Below, in pieces: positions 47,138 to 58,756 of a stretch of DNA of 64,000 nucleotides. Position numbers and translations under genes: made by a program. Within the stretch, counting starts at the first letter, position 1, and each line of letters opens with the position of its first letter. Location of the stretch: contig LLEY01000089.1 of NCBI GenBank assembly GCA_001414485.1, positions 124,001 to 188,000 of the forward strand, read 5' to 3'. The notes under the pieces were generated by a model that saw nothing but the letters and a program-made list of their open reading frames with translations, ran no database searches and was not told where the DNA came from. This stretch comes from Calycina herbarum (lineage: Eukaryota > Ascomycota > Leotiomycetes > Helotiales > Pezizellaceae).

Positions 47138-49127
47138 TGTTGTGGAGGGTGGGAGTCTGCATGGTATTGGAGTTTTGTGGTGTTTGGTTGTTGGGTTTGT
47201 TGGGTGGACATACATAGGATGATTTTTAATGAATTGATGTTGTATATTTCGCGGGATCATAGGTGTTTACCCCTCTTCAAATTAAGAAATTGTCCGCAGA
47301 CAATCAAGTTCTTTCTCCTAGCCCTGCCTCGCGATGGTCAGTAACATCGGCAGTAAACTTCAGGTTCGTACCTGTTCTAACTATCTAGGGTAATCACTCT
47401 TAGGTACTTAGAACAATTTAGAATATTAACTTAAGTGTTTTAGTGCGTGATTGTTCTAAAGTATTTGGGGTAATATTAAGCTGCGCCAGTACGAGTATGC
47501 CAACAAACATCAGCGTACTCGTGACCCTTTTTTTGGCCCCCAAACAATAACCAGTAAGCCACAAGTAAGCCACGAGTAACCCATGAGTAAACTCTGAGTA
47601 AGCCACGAGTAAGCCAAACAATTGCGACTAAGCTGCCAAATAATTTCGGTCTTCTATCTTCGTACGATCACTTCTGGTCGTTGCAAAAAATACGATCATC
47701 GGAGTGCTTAAATCTGCTGGGGTGAGTTTTTGGATGTTGGTGAGTAGAGTGGCGCAACAATTAGCATATTTTCAAAAATTGACTATTGGTAGGTGACCTA
47801 CAAATCGCACTCGAGCCACAATAACCAACCTCTCCCAACCAAAACGATGAAGCTCTTCGACTCGGACCGCCCGTTAAAATGTTTTAAAACTTTACTGGTC
47901 CGTCTGATTTCCTTGGTGATGTTCGTAAAGTTTCACTTTCGCGGTCGCAGTCATGAATATCGATGTGACTTATCAGCATCTGTTTAAAGCAATTGGCTAG
48001 AGGAATAACGTAGGCTCCTACCATGGGGAAATATTATCTTCTGGGACGTTACTTTGTAAGAAATCGTGATGGTGGATGTATGCATTGTCTCACGAGATAG
48101 AGAGCGAAAGATTAGAAGACGAGCCGAAGAGCATGCCATGATATCTGTATCCTTTGATTGAGCCGGATCCTCTTGATTTTGAGTTCGTGTTACAAAATTG
48201 CACTAGACCTTAAATTTTCGCGTGGCGGGCTAAGCGAGGGTTGCCCCTTCATTTCTGCCGTCTATTGTTCCCTCGACTAAGACATCATTCCAAGCCCAAT
48301 TTACTTAGTAAGTACATGGTATGATCACAAGAGAGTATTATCTAAAATGTATTACTAGAAGTTACCCCATTCATGATCGCTTGGCATTCTTTACATAATT
48401 AGGGAAGCGTACAATACGACTTTGGACTCAAGACCCACCCTGCACCACCATCACCCTAGGGAGCGTACATCTCTTGTTCAATGAAATGATGATGTGGTAG
48501 TACGAGGTATGCTATAAGCCCCCCAGTCTCCCCTATGTGACCTGCTGCTACAGTTGAACCCCACGTGGTGTTAGCTCCTTCCTACTATGCGGACAGCCGC
48601 AACACTGCCTTGTACCACACATCATTATGCAAAGATCATGCCGACTTTCAACTTCAACGTTCAAGGCGGAACTCAGCCGCACTCTATTAGCCAATAAAAT
48701 GTTAGCTAGATGAGCACAATGGGTGTTGCTTCGGAGGCTTCCTCGAGGCTCTGTACCTGAGTTTCCCCTTCGTCCGGCACCAGTTTCCCACCTGAACATC
48801 GCTAAGCTGCCTTTTTTGTCCGCCTCCACCTTTCATTACTTAGTCTGCAATTTTGATATAGGGTCACAACAGTCCAACGGCCTGCAACAATACCCTGAAA
48901 CTCAAGGATGGCGGTGAATTCGTGGGGGCTGAATTTCATTCTAATACCTCCCAAAGATTCTCTCCTTTGAGTTTAAAACGAATGTGCTTTCAGGTTGTTT
49001 TCATCAATAAATCAAGTCATCGCATCCTACAGTTCAACAGATTCGAGTGTAAAGTCATTCCCGACGAGTTTCCCCTTCCCTAAGCGAGAGGCCTGGGCTT
49101 GCCTGAAGAACATCGTCTGTTCCGATT
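47138..49127. other. Intergenic 3' of ctf4
   Basis: No supported gene over 2 kb. It contains the ctf4 3' UTR, an 11-bp tandem repeat (47553-47615) and otherwise unremarkable sequence. Confidence 0.45.
47553..47615 (+). repeat. 11-bp tandem repeat, ~5.7 copies
   Basis: Successive units of AGTAAGCCACG type, with the third and fourth diverged (AGTAACCCATG and AGTAAACTCTG). Confidence 0.85.
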
Positions 49128-51145
49128 ATGCTTTCCTCTATTTCCAGTTCTGTTGTTACAGTCCTCCTTGTTTTCTCTTTTGTTGAAGGGCTCAACTTCG
49201 ATAGCTCAATTGCTCCCACAGATGTACCAAGTACACGCCAACCGAAACTTTCAGCAATCACAGTACGCTCGGGGTTAATTTCAAGAGAGGAATCATTCAA
49301 GCCCAAGCACGATTGCGTCCACCACTATGCCGAAGGTATGAAATGATGTATCATTCCCCGAAGATTACTAACACCTTTACCTAGCTTCCCCATCTCTGAA
49401 TGGAGGACGAACACGAGTCGCTAAAACAGTTACCAAATATAAGCTGCCCGCACTTGCCCTTGAAGACATTGAGATGGTTCTTAAAGACATTATCTGTTCC
49501 GACTCTTCCGTTACTGTCCAGTTTCCTGACCGCCACTCCCTTGATGATATTCGACCAAGCTGGGATAACATCGGAGCATTCTTCCTCATATCATCGCATG
49601 CCGGTTGTAACGAAGATGGCGAACGGTTACCGCACCTAGTAACTGGCATTCAGTATGACACCCAAATTGCGACAGCAACATTTGCTACTACACGGGCAGA
49701 ATGGAGGGATGCATACAAATCCATGACAGTGAAGTTTGGATCAAGCACAAATCCATTCTCTCCAGATTCTTTCCGAACACATGAAGGGCTTCGACGGAGA
49801 GCAGACCCAGTCTCTTCTACAACCTCTTCGTCTCCTCAACCCTCCTCAAGTGATCTTATCCCAAATGTTCATTTCGACCTCGCAACAATATCCAACAACA
49901 GCGAGATGCTTGACCCCAATCAAGTACTCTATACCTACAATGCCACGTCAGTATATCTTTTTAAACAAGTGCTCGTGGTCCAACTGCTAACAGTTTTCTC
50001 ATTAGAACGAATGGAATCGACAAAACTGCTACTCTTTCTTGTAAAGATTGTACTATAAACGGCATCATCGATATTGAGGACGGCGAATTCCACGATTCTA
50101 ATGAACTTACCCCATGGGGCGAAGTCGTTGATTTCTACAACGACGGATACATTAGAGCTTCTGTAAATAACTTGACTGCACATATCGGAATACAAGCCAT
50201 CCTCGGTTCATCGATCGCAACGAATTTCTCAAAGGAACTCGTGTCAATTACTCTCCCAGGCTTCGAGGTGAGTAAAAATTGTCTCACTATAATATTGTTC
50301 TTAGCTCATATGTCAATTCAGATTCCCAATATCGTTAGCGTTGGTCCAAAATTCAGACCCGTGTTCACAGCTAGTATCGACCTCAAAGCAGCGTTAGACT
50401 TTTCCTACGGTTTCGAAATCAAAGTTCTCCAGACGCTTTCAATCTTCCAGACTACTAACACGACTTTCAGGTTCCAGACAACTCATCCATCATCTACAAC
50501 ATCAAAACCATCCAAAACTCCACAACCCAAGGCTTCAGCGAAACCACACTAACACCCCTCCCTTTCCAAGCCACCTCGCCAAACATCACTCTTGGCCTCT
50601 CAGCCAGTCTCCGACCCGAACTCGCATTCGGCATAGATTTCCTCGGAGGGGCTGTAGGCAGCATAGACGCAGCGGTATTCCTAGACCTCCCAAGTGCCAC
50701 GCTCAATATCTCCACCGTCCCCGACCTCGATGAAAACTGCAAGCCCATTACCACAAGCATCGGTCAAGCCATCCCATATAAGTTCCCAAGTCTTGTACTT
50801 GTCAACATAGAGGTGATTCTCGATATTGGCGTTAGTGCCGAGGGAGAAGTGAATATGCTAGACATCGGCTCGTTTGGAACGGAGACTGAGACTATACTTA
50901 CTGCTACGACTTTGGATGTAGCATCCACTTGTTTAAGCTTTGATGCTTCGAAGAAAAGTCTCGTCAAGCCGACACCACCGCCAACCAGTACCGCTGGAGC
51001 TGGGGGCACTTTTGTTGAGACGAATAATAACAAAACAGACTCGAAAAAGAACAACGGGAATAAAGCGAGAGGAGATCCCGCAAAGAGTTTGTGGTTGAGT
51101 GAAGGGGGGTTGATGGCTGTGTTTTTCCTTGCTCTTGCTCTCTGA
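49128..51145 (+). CDS. Secreted, probably GPI-anchored cell-surface protein
   Basis: Exons 49128-49335, 49385-49946, 50006-50267, 50322-50423 and 50471-51145 give 602 residues. The fourth intron uses a weak GTTCTC donor but restores the frame. A signal peptide opens the protein (MLSSISSSVVTVLLVFSFVE). The middle contains a CKDCTINGIIDIEDGEF block, several N-glycosylation sequons (NNLT, NSST and NITL) and amphipathic beta-rich sequence. The C-terminus has a Lys/Gly/Asn-rich linker and then a short hydrophobic tail (LMAVFFLALAL), the layout of a GPI-anchor signal. No catalytic motif was recognised. I do not know a function; a wall or adhesion role would be inference. Confidence 0.82.
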
Positions 51146-51776
51146 GACATTGTGACAATGTACTTTTCTGTTTTCGCAGGTTTTGGGTTGGTGGGGATGG
51201 GGATGGGGATGCGTTGGAAAAGGAATTTATTTCAAGAACTATTTTGAACTCCAGGTCTATGAGATGCTGAATAAAACAGATGCGCAATTGAGTTCTTATC
51301 CTTTAAAACAACTGCTCTCGGTTCTTCAACATGTTCCAGCCAAACACAATAACCAAGCCTCATTCTCCGAGTGCTCCTGGGAGAAAAGTTGAATTATACT
51401 TACTCAAGTAAAACTCACTCAAAATACTTTTCATAGAAAAGTTTTCAATTGTCCGAGACAAATAGGATAACCAACCCTCATCCTCCCAGTTCTTCTCGGA
51501 GAATGACATCGATTATCCCAGCTGCCCAGGACAATCTAGTCCAGTCCAATTGTATAAACCATGACCTTCAAACTGGTGGGAGAAATTTTCAGAAAACCAA
51601 GACTTCTTGAACTCAACTGGTTTAAATACCCAGAGGTTGTCGCGGCTTTAATTGAGCAGATGATGGTATCGACAAATGCTTCGATTCCAACATGGAACAT
51701 ATCCATCTGAAAGTCCCTGGGGGGGGAAAAACAAGAATTCCATTACTCCTCACCCCCACTTCTTAAAGCCAATCTA
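51146..51776. other. Convergent intergenic region
   Basis: Between the GPI-type gene (+) and the EMC10 gene (-), so it holds both 3' UTRs. No gene is seen. Confidence 0.5.
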
Positions 51777-52457
51777 TCATTCCCCACCCCCAGTAGTCAA
51801 AAGCAACATCATGCCTCCCAACAATACCCACCAATACCTGTAGTCACAAAAATTAGCTCACATTCCTCACCCCCCTCCCATTTACCCTCTCATCTCATCA
51901 CACCTCAATTAAGAAGAAAAAACTTACTTCTGCAACATAGTCTTCTCCACCTCCGGCTCCTCCAACTTCCCCTCCGCACTAAGCACAACAGGTCTATTCA
52001 ACTCCGGCGCAACCCCCCTCCCAACCCTCCTAACCTTGACCTTCGGTCCAAAATCCCTCGTCTGCCCAGCATCAATCCTACTACTCTTAACCGTAGCCCC
52101 CACAATCTCCCCCTGCCCATCTAACGTCAAAACAATCGTAGGCGAGTACCCCTTTGCAAAGCTCTCTGTACTAGTCGTCGAAACAGAACTCTTCCATGTC
52201 CCTGCTGTTGCGTCGTAAATGCCTATGCGGAGGAGGTTTTCAGATGGAGACGAGGGATCGAGGTCAGGTTGTTCGAAAGAAACAATTTCCGCAGATAGAG
52301 TCGAGGGGTTGTATTTTATTTCCGCGAGGGCTTGGATCGTAGACGGGGAGGAGGAGACGGGTTGGAGGGAGATGATGGCACTGTCGATTAATTCCGAGGT
52401 TGAGGCTGCGAGGCTGCGGGAGGCGCAGAGCGCGTAGAGGAGGGTGGTTATCCTCAT
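51777..52457 (-). CDS. emc10: ER membrane protein complex subunit 10 (EMC10)
   Basis: Exons 52457-51928 and 51837-51777 give 196 residues. A Met 24 codons upstream (52529) is in frame, but MRITTLLYALCASRSLAAST is the proper signal peptide start. The lumenal domain has LRIGIYDATAGTWKSSVSTT, ESFAKGYSPTIVLTLD and GPKVKVRRVGRGVAPELNRP. The tiny last exon supplies KYWWVLLGGMMLLLTTGGGE, the transmembrane segment and conserved TGGGE end of fungal EMC10. Without it the protein would look truncated at EKTMLQK. EMC inserts tail-anchored and multipass membrane proteins at the ER. Identification rests on this C-terminal signature and the size. Confidence 0.85.
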
Positions 52458-52862
52458 GTTTGCGCGTGGAGATGTGAGGTTATCGTGAGGGGAGGTTTGG
52501 TCGCAAGGCGTCGTGGATAGTAGCTTCAATCTCGAGGCAATAGGTGCCCACTTTTTGGCTACAGCCTCGTTTATGCCTGAGGCAGCGAGCTCAGGATTTA
52601 AGGCTCGTATTTTAAGGTTACCTACAATTTTGGAGTTACATATGTCGTCATCGGGAATTTACGAGTATCAGTTGGTTCTCATCTGTTCTATTTCTCAGGC
52701 CAATTTGAAACTGCTTCGCTTCTAATTCCATAATTCTCTCAATCGAGAGCGCTCTTCACCCACTTGTCACGCCAAAACGCCGTTTAACCGCCAAATGCTA
52801 GCAACCTAATGCAATGAAGACGAACCAACCCCCGGGTATATCTTTCTCTCATCAATCCCCCA
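52458..52862. other. Intergenic between EMC10 and cyclin genes
   Basis: About 400 bp with the EMC10 promoter and the 3' end of the cyclin transcript. No further gene is seen. Confidence 0.5.
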
Positions 52863-54053
52863 TCATTCCTCCTTGACCAATGTGGTATCAGGGTTTCCCC
52901 CTTTTTTGGTCGAAACATCATTCATCCATGCCTTCCACTTCACATCTGTTTTCTCCGACTTGATTTCCGGTTCCTTCGAGTCATTACTTTCTTCGTTACT
53001 ATCCTCTTCATCGTCGTCATCCAGGGAGCTTGAATCATCGTCAAGTTCGTAGGTTTTGGAACGATCAACTAAACCGCGGTAGTAGTCGACAAGAACTTCG
53101 GGATTGGGAACAATCTTCCAGTCCACACGATAAAGAAAATCCAATTCAAGCAGACCCAATTCTGCTACTTTTATTCCTCCTACTCGTGCGTATGTCGAGT
53201 TATTCCAAAATGAATCCGAAAGCCCTTTGGCCGCAACAGTCGCAGCAGTAATTAAGAAACGATGTATCGTAAGCGTCGTGACCGTGAATTGGGGGTATAG
53301 TGAGCACAATCGATCCATGTAGTAAACCATTGATAACAATAATGGGGGAGTGAGAGTGGCATGTTTCGCGAGTCTTTGGAGGTAGTCCAACACCGATATC
53401 CCGGGCGGTGTTCTATTAGATTGTCAGCATTACCACTTGTGTGTCAGAGGTATTTTGACATACCTGGAGTGGAATCTCGTAAGGACCCCACTTCGCAGAG
53501 GAAGCTCATCATTCGTGTGAATTAACTCTGATATCATGTTGGCAATTAAAACAACCATATCTTCCACCTCGCAAAATTCATATTTGGCAGGCAATAATTT
53601 AACCTTGCTTTGGGGAGGCCGCACACGCTTGGGTGTAATATTCTGGCGTTCAAGGCTACCAGAAGGTTGCGCTTCTGTAGACTGCCGTCGTTTCGTGCTA
53701 GGAGACAACGCTTGTAGCAATGGTTTTATAGGTTCCGGCACTGCAACACCACTAGCCGGCGACGCAAGAACAGCTATGTCCTTTCCCTTCTCCTTATCCT
53801 CTCGAATTGATTCCGAGGGTGGAGGAGGATCCATCTTCGCTTTCATGACTGGAGTCGACCACTGGGTACTAGCGTCGACATATCGCACCTTATGAGGAGA
53901 GGAAAACTTCTGACCTACGCCGTGGAGGCTCAACTGGGATTGCGGCCTGGAACTTCTTCGAGATAACGGAGAGGAAGGTTGCGACTGAGAGGCTGGCGCA
54001 TAGTGGAAACTTGGAGACGACGGAGAACAGGACTGTGGTAACGACTTCAGCAT
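52863..54053 (-). CDS. Pho80/PREG-like cyclin
   Basis: Exons 54053-53464 and 53412-52863 give 379 residues. The N-terminal half is a Ser/Pro-rich disordered region with basic SP motifs (TPKRVRPPQSKVKLLP). The cyclin box follows: VLIANMISELIHTNDELPLR, FHSRTPPGISVLDYLQRLAK, then PPLLLSMVYYMDRLCSLYP, TIHRFLITAATVAAKGLSDS and FWNNSTYARVGGI, ending with LELDFLYRVDWKIVP. These match the Pho80/Pcl subfamily (PF08613). The acidic C-terminus (SSSLDDDDEEDSNEES) is unusual in length. Pho80 partners the Pho85 kinase to repress phosphate-starvation genes. With only one member visible I cannot tell Pho80/PREG from another Pcl type. The splice rebuilds the FHSRTPPGISV signature. Confidence 0.88.
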
Positions 54054-55864
54054 GGTCTTGACAATGTACTCATGGTCAGCCGGCTCTGAAGAGTCGATCG
54101 AGTGATGCGAAGATATGGACGAGAGCGGGATATATAGAGGTGTGTTCGCGAGCGAATCAATTGTTTCTGAAGACTGGTCGAGCGGTATTTTTGAATCGAG
54201 ATATCGCAGTTCAGTCGCAGTCGCAGACGGAGTTGCTGCGCAACACCAGTTGCCAACTTTCGCAAGCTTCAGCCTGTTCCCCGTCCTAGGAATGACGGCC
54301 TGTCTGTCGCGAGTTGTCGGTTTTGGTGGTTGAACAATGATGAATTTTTCTGGACGAGGTTGGCGGGGCAGAAGAGGCTAGCCAGCCTAGAGCGTCAAAG
54401 GCAAATACCCAGTTTTACTTACGCCGTAGTGGGAGGGAAGAAAATAGAGAGATTTGGAAAGAAGGCAGGAGTTGATAAAGATCAGATGGCAGAATTAGTG
54501 TTAGTAGAAGAACTAGGCAGTCGAATTTCACAGTATGCCAGTAGGCGCATCCTGAATGCTTATTTTCCTGCTTTGCTCGTGGTGTTGACTCCATTCTCTC
54601 TTTAGGGTGCCAAGGCCCGGACAAGGCTGATAGTGTTGTGCAAGAGCAAGAGCTTTGAAAGAGCCGATTTACAAACCTATTTAGAACCATCTTAGATATG
54701 AATCCTTATAACAATTAATTGACTATAGGGTAAATAGGGTAAACAAAAAGATATCGAATTTAATTGGTAGGGTATTACATCTTTTAAGTTAGCATTGTTA
54801 AGGGGGTTAATCTTCCTGGCTCTTCTAACGGTACCATGCTGTGCGCACCCCCTCGGAAGTTTGACCCGGTTGGTGGTGTAGCTTCGAGACTCGAGGACGA
54901 GAGGACAAATCGACGTCGTTCCTCGAATCGGTTTGATGATAAACAAGGTAAACAACGGCCGCAGACGCTGATGTGACCTCCTCTTACTTAATGTGGCCTT
55001 TTCCTGCAGCTGTGCAACGCTTTTAGTGGGATTGGCAAACGGCCTATTCGCTGTGCTTCTGGCGAAGTGCAACGTCACGAACCTCTCAGCGTGTCACGAT
55101 GGTGGTACAGCGTCGGATTGGGTACAAATCATCTTATTTGTTTTCCATTTCGCCAGGCTAATCGCCCAGAGGAGGAAAGCGTGGGAGACGATACGTGTTG
55201 ATCTGAAGAAGACCTGAGGGGGCGTGAGAATGGCGCGTCTTGTTGACACGCTTGGAAGAGTTGATTTCTAACCTAACCAACCTCCTTTCCACCCACCGAC
55301 GAAGTTCAAATTAATACAAGTATCGGAAATTTTGAAACGGTCAAGTTCAAGCCACCGTCTGACCGTTGGGTTGGACCAGGACTCGTGCTTATCGACGTGC
55401 AGCGGCTCGAGCGGGTACCCTTCGGCTCGGTTGCCCCGGGGAGTGTCAACACCCCAAGCTTTTTGTCTCCATCTGAACAAATCTTCTACACCGCAAAACT
55501 AAATCTCCTCCAACACCCATCAATTCACTTTTTCCCTGCAACTTGAACCTCCATACAATCCTTTCAGCGTCTGCAGCGTCATTTCTTCTGCGAAGCGTGC
55601 GTCGTCAATTTGCATTGAGCTCCGTTTGCTTCCAAAGGTTTGTTGACACCCGCTTCCCGTAAATCTCAAACCTCGCTCCCGAATATCTGCTAACCACGGC
55701 TTTTCCATTAGTTACCCTCATGACCTTATGACCCTTCTACGATCCTCAAGAATACCCTTTGCTTCGAAACGATCTCACACTTGCCTATCGGCTCAATATA
55801 ATACCTACCGACCTCCCACGCCGGGAGCGAATAAAATTCCTGGTCAAGAGACCACCCAACCGCG
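54054..55864. other. Intergenic between divergent cyclin and TM coiled-coil genes
   Basis: Holds two promoters and long leaders. The small frames present overlap on both strands and lack motifs, so no gene is called. Confidence 0.45.
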
Positions 55865-58018
55865 ATGAACACTCCACCTCCGCCGCCCCCTCATGGCGAG
55901 GCTCCCAAATCTTCCGGCCTCCCACCAGGCAAATACGATATTTTCATAATTCCTCCTCACTCCTCAGGCTCTGGTTTTCTATACCTCCCGTCCCTCAAAC
56001 CAAATGTCAATAGTTTTGCTGCAGGGTTTGCCTCGGCTCTCATACTGGTTGCTATAGGCTCAGCACTGGCTCCCGCAGTACAAGCATGGTGGAACAGTGT
56101 TAAGGGATCCGGCGGAATGGGCATGATCCTGCTTATGGTGGCCATTGGCGTGGGGGCCTGGGTTCTGGGAAGAACACAAACTGATGGAGGTCCCGAACCA
56201 GGAGGTGGCTCGAGTGGGGGTGCCCCAGCTCCAGATGCTGGTCCCCAGCCAAACGCACATTCCAGTGCCCATAATGGGTACGCAGCTGGTGGTGCACCTC
56301 CGCCTCCCCCAAGATCAGGTCCACAAGCTGGAGCTGGAGCTGGTCGACCAGGTGCTGGCGGATGGCAGAGAGGCAACCCTCCCCCCGGAGCTACCAATGC
56401 CAATGAAAGTAATGGATACGCCGATGGAGCTGCCAAGGGAGCTTGGGAGAGGGCGAGAGAAGATACCAAACGCAAGGAGGAAGAGAGGAAGGCTCGGGAA
56501 GCTGCGCAAAAACGGAAAGAGGAACTAGAGAAGAAACTACGCGAAGCACGAGAAAAGGAGGCTCGGGAGCGTGAAGTTCGAGAAAAGCGGCAGAAGGAAG
56601 AAGAGGAGCGGGCCAAAGCGAGAATGGCCGCCGAAAGAGAAAAGGAAGCAGAAAAGCTTCGAGAGCGGGAACGAGAGAATCTTCGACAAGAACTCGAGAA
56701 AGAGAAGGAGAGGCTTCGACAACAACATGAAAAGGAGATGGAGCAAGAAAAAGCAAAGCAACGAGAGAAGGAAAAGGCAGAAGAACTCGAAAGAGAAAAG
56801 GCCAAGGAGTTACAAAAGGAAAAGGACTTGGAAAAGGCAAAATTATGGGAGAAGCGGAAGGAAGAGATGCGGGAGAGAGCGAAGGCATTGCAAGTGGAGA
56901 AGGAGAAGTTGGCAAAAGCCAAACTCGACGCTGCAACGCCCAGAGGGAGCAGTTATGCCTTTTCTTCAACGGGAGAAAAGCTCAACCCATGGCCGAAAGG
57001 TCGACCTCCATCACCTACTGCGCAGCGATCACAACCACCCTCACCCACCAAACGGCCCCCTCCTCCAACAGCAAAAACTTTCCGTGGAACCGAAGACGAT
57101 GCCTACTCCTATCGACCTTACGATCAACCAAAAAAGCCATTACACAAGAAGGCCCCCTCCTCCGTCTGGTCTGAATCATCGTACGCCGCATCCCAATCGA
57201 CATCCCGAACGACACCGCCACCCTCTCATAGAGGCCCATACAGCACCAAGGATCCAAACAAAATTGTTATCAAAGCCGTATACGCATTCAACAACGCATT
57301 TCAAAAAACTCCGACTTCGCAATTGGTTGCTGGGGTCGGATCGGTTACGGATGGGTTGATATTGAAAATAAAGACCGAAGGTCTCTTCATCGATGATGAT
57401 GTCCGTGACGTCCCACAACGAGAATGGGACGTCAAGGCCTGGTCCATGAAACTCGTAGAGGTATGGTGTCCATTTTTCCGCCAGGGCCCCGCTGGCAATT
57501 CTGCGTCTGCTTCTGCTGCTGCATCTAATAAAAAGAATCCGGTTCGTCGGTTGTGGGGCATGGACAAGGAGAAAGCTGCCACATCCGAAGAAACGGATGC
57601 TCTCATGCTCGACATGGCGCAAATTTGCAACAGTAATTGTCGTTCGCGTTCGACCTCCTCTGCTTCTTCTGCTTATTCCGCAAGTTCTTATGATGATCGT
57701 TCCTCTGTTTCTGATTCTGCTTATGGTTCTTCTGTTGGCTCGTCGTCGCCCTCTGGGAATAAGAATAAGAAAACTGACAATCGTGGGGTGCATTACCAGA
57801 CTGGAGAATTGAAGAGCGCAAGACTACATGTCTTGAGAGTTAGCATTCGCGATACTGAGGGCAAGAAATACCTATTCGTTATCGATGATACCGAGAGTTG
57901 GAAAATAGCCGGGGCCTTGCAGGTATTGAGGAAGGGACCACTGGTTCGAAGCTTGGGGGTTAGCGGTATGAGTACCGCTGATGCGAGAGGAACTTTGGAT
58001 CATTTAGGATGGTCTTGA
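55865..58018 (+). CDS. Transmembrane coiled-coil protein, 717 residues
   Basis: Single exon. After a Pro-rich start, YDIFIIPPHSSGSG leads to two predicted membrane helices (AAGFASALILVAIGSALAPA near residues 52-72 and GMILLMVAIGVGAWVLG near 84-101). A Gly/Pro-rich linker and then about 180 residues of heavily charged Glu/Lys/Arg coiled coil follow (EKEREN and KEKAEELEREKAKEL repeats). The C-terminal third is globular: KIVIKAVYAFNNAFQKTPTS, EGLFIDDDVRDVPQREWDVK, KSARLHVLRVSIRDTEGKKY and SWKIAGALQVLRKGP. That block looks conserved and recalls a PH- or C2-like beta fold (inference). The architecture suggests a membrane-tethered scaffold. Gene identity was not recognised. The antisense frame over the coiled coil is a composition artefact. 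Confidence 0.82.
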   Translation: MNTPPPPPPHGEAPKSSGLPPGKYDIFIIPPHSSGSGFLYLPSLKPNVNSFAAGFASALILVAIGSALAPAVQAWWNSVKGSGGMGMILLMVAIGVGAWVLGRTQTDGGPEPGGGSSGGAPAPDAGPQPNAHSSAHNGYAAGGAPPPPPRSGPQAGAGAGRPGAGGWQRGNPPPGATNANESNGYADGAAKGAWERAREDTKRKEEERKAREAAQKRKEELEKKLREAREKEAREREVREKRQKEEEERAKARMAAEREKEAEKLRERERENLRQELEKEKERLRQQHEKEMEQEKAKQREKEKAEELEREKAKELQKEKDLEKAKLWEKRKEEMRERAKALQVEKEKLAKAKLDAATPRGSSYAFSSTGEKLNPWPKGRPPSPTAQRSQPPSPTKRPPPPTAKTFRGTEDDAYSYRPYDQPKKPLHKKAPSSVWSESSYAASQSTSRTTPPPSHRGPYSTKDPNKIVIKAVYAFNNAFQKTPTSQLVAGVGSVTDGLILKIKTEGLFIDDDVRDVPQREWDVKAWSMKLVEVWCPFFRQGPAGNSASASAAASNKKNPVRRLWGMDKEKAATSEETDALMLDMAQICNSNCRSRSTSSASSAYSASSYDDRSSVSDSAYGSSVGSSSPSGNKNKKTDNRGVHYQTGELKSARLHVLRVSIRDTEGKKYLFVIDDTESWKIAGALQVLRKGPLVRSLGVSGMSTADARGTLDHLGWS

Positions 58019-58756
58019 GGGACTTATTTTCTATATCTAGCACCATGGAGGTTGTTTTGTGATGTTGGTTGTGGAATGTGGATAACATTTCTTCTGGAAT
58101 GTTGGTTGTGATATACAACATCTCTTTTTGTTTCATTGTCGAGCAAGAAAGCGGCATATGCATCAGCGACGGAGCCTTTGTATACATTTTGATTTCGGAC
58201 TTTTTTCGAAGGGGAAGGGGGGTGTTGGATGGGTAGATGGGGATGAAGGGTTCGCAACCTACGATGTGGATGGGCAGATGTTGTGTAAAGTTTGAAGGGG
58301 TGGTTTGTTGGTTGGGGGGAGACTGCACATACATACATCTACCACAAATCACCTCATCAAATTACCTTAATGGATTCTATAAACCCTTACCCGTACCTCT
58401 GTAGTCATGGTGTTCTTTCGTTGAGTTGGGTGAGTGAAACAATGTGTAGGTGCAAGAATCTCGGTGAATGAGCTCGATGAGCCACCTCAGGCTGAAGCCT
58501 TGCCCCGGAAAAGGGCGTCCGAGGATCAGCCGCAACTCACTTTCCAAGCTTCTTTCAATTCCGGGGAAGCATTCAGAGCTTGCCCAACTAATACGCCACC
58601 ATTTTATTCAATCGCGAAAGCAAAATCTCCACCATCTGCGTCTTCAAATACATCAGGGTGTAACCAATACCCAGCATCTCCAGAGCATCACGACATCGCA
58701 AACCACACCCGCCACAACTCTTTGCGCTCACCATAAATCCCCCCTTCTCCTCCACC
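58019..58756. other. Intergenic 3' of the coiled-coil gene
   Basis: Contains that gene's 3' UTR and the leader of the armadillo gene. No further gene is seen. Confidence 0.5.

Noticed and set aside
55957..56969. Long minus-strand frames (up to 321 codons) opposite the coiled-coil gene
   Set aside because: They are Ser/Phe/Leu-rich mirrors of the Glu/Lys/Arg-rich coding strand and have no domains, so they are a composition artefact.
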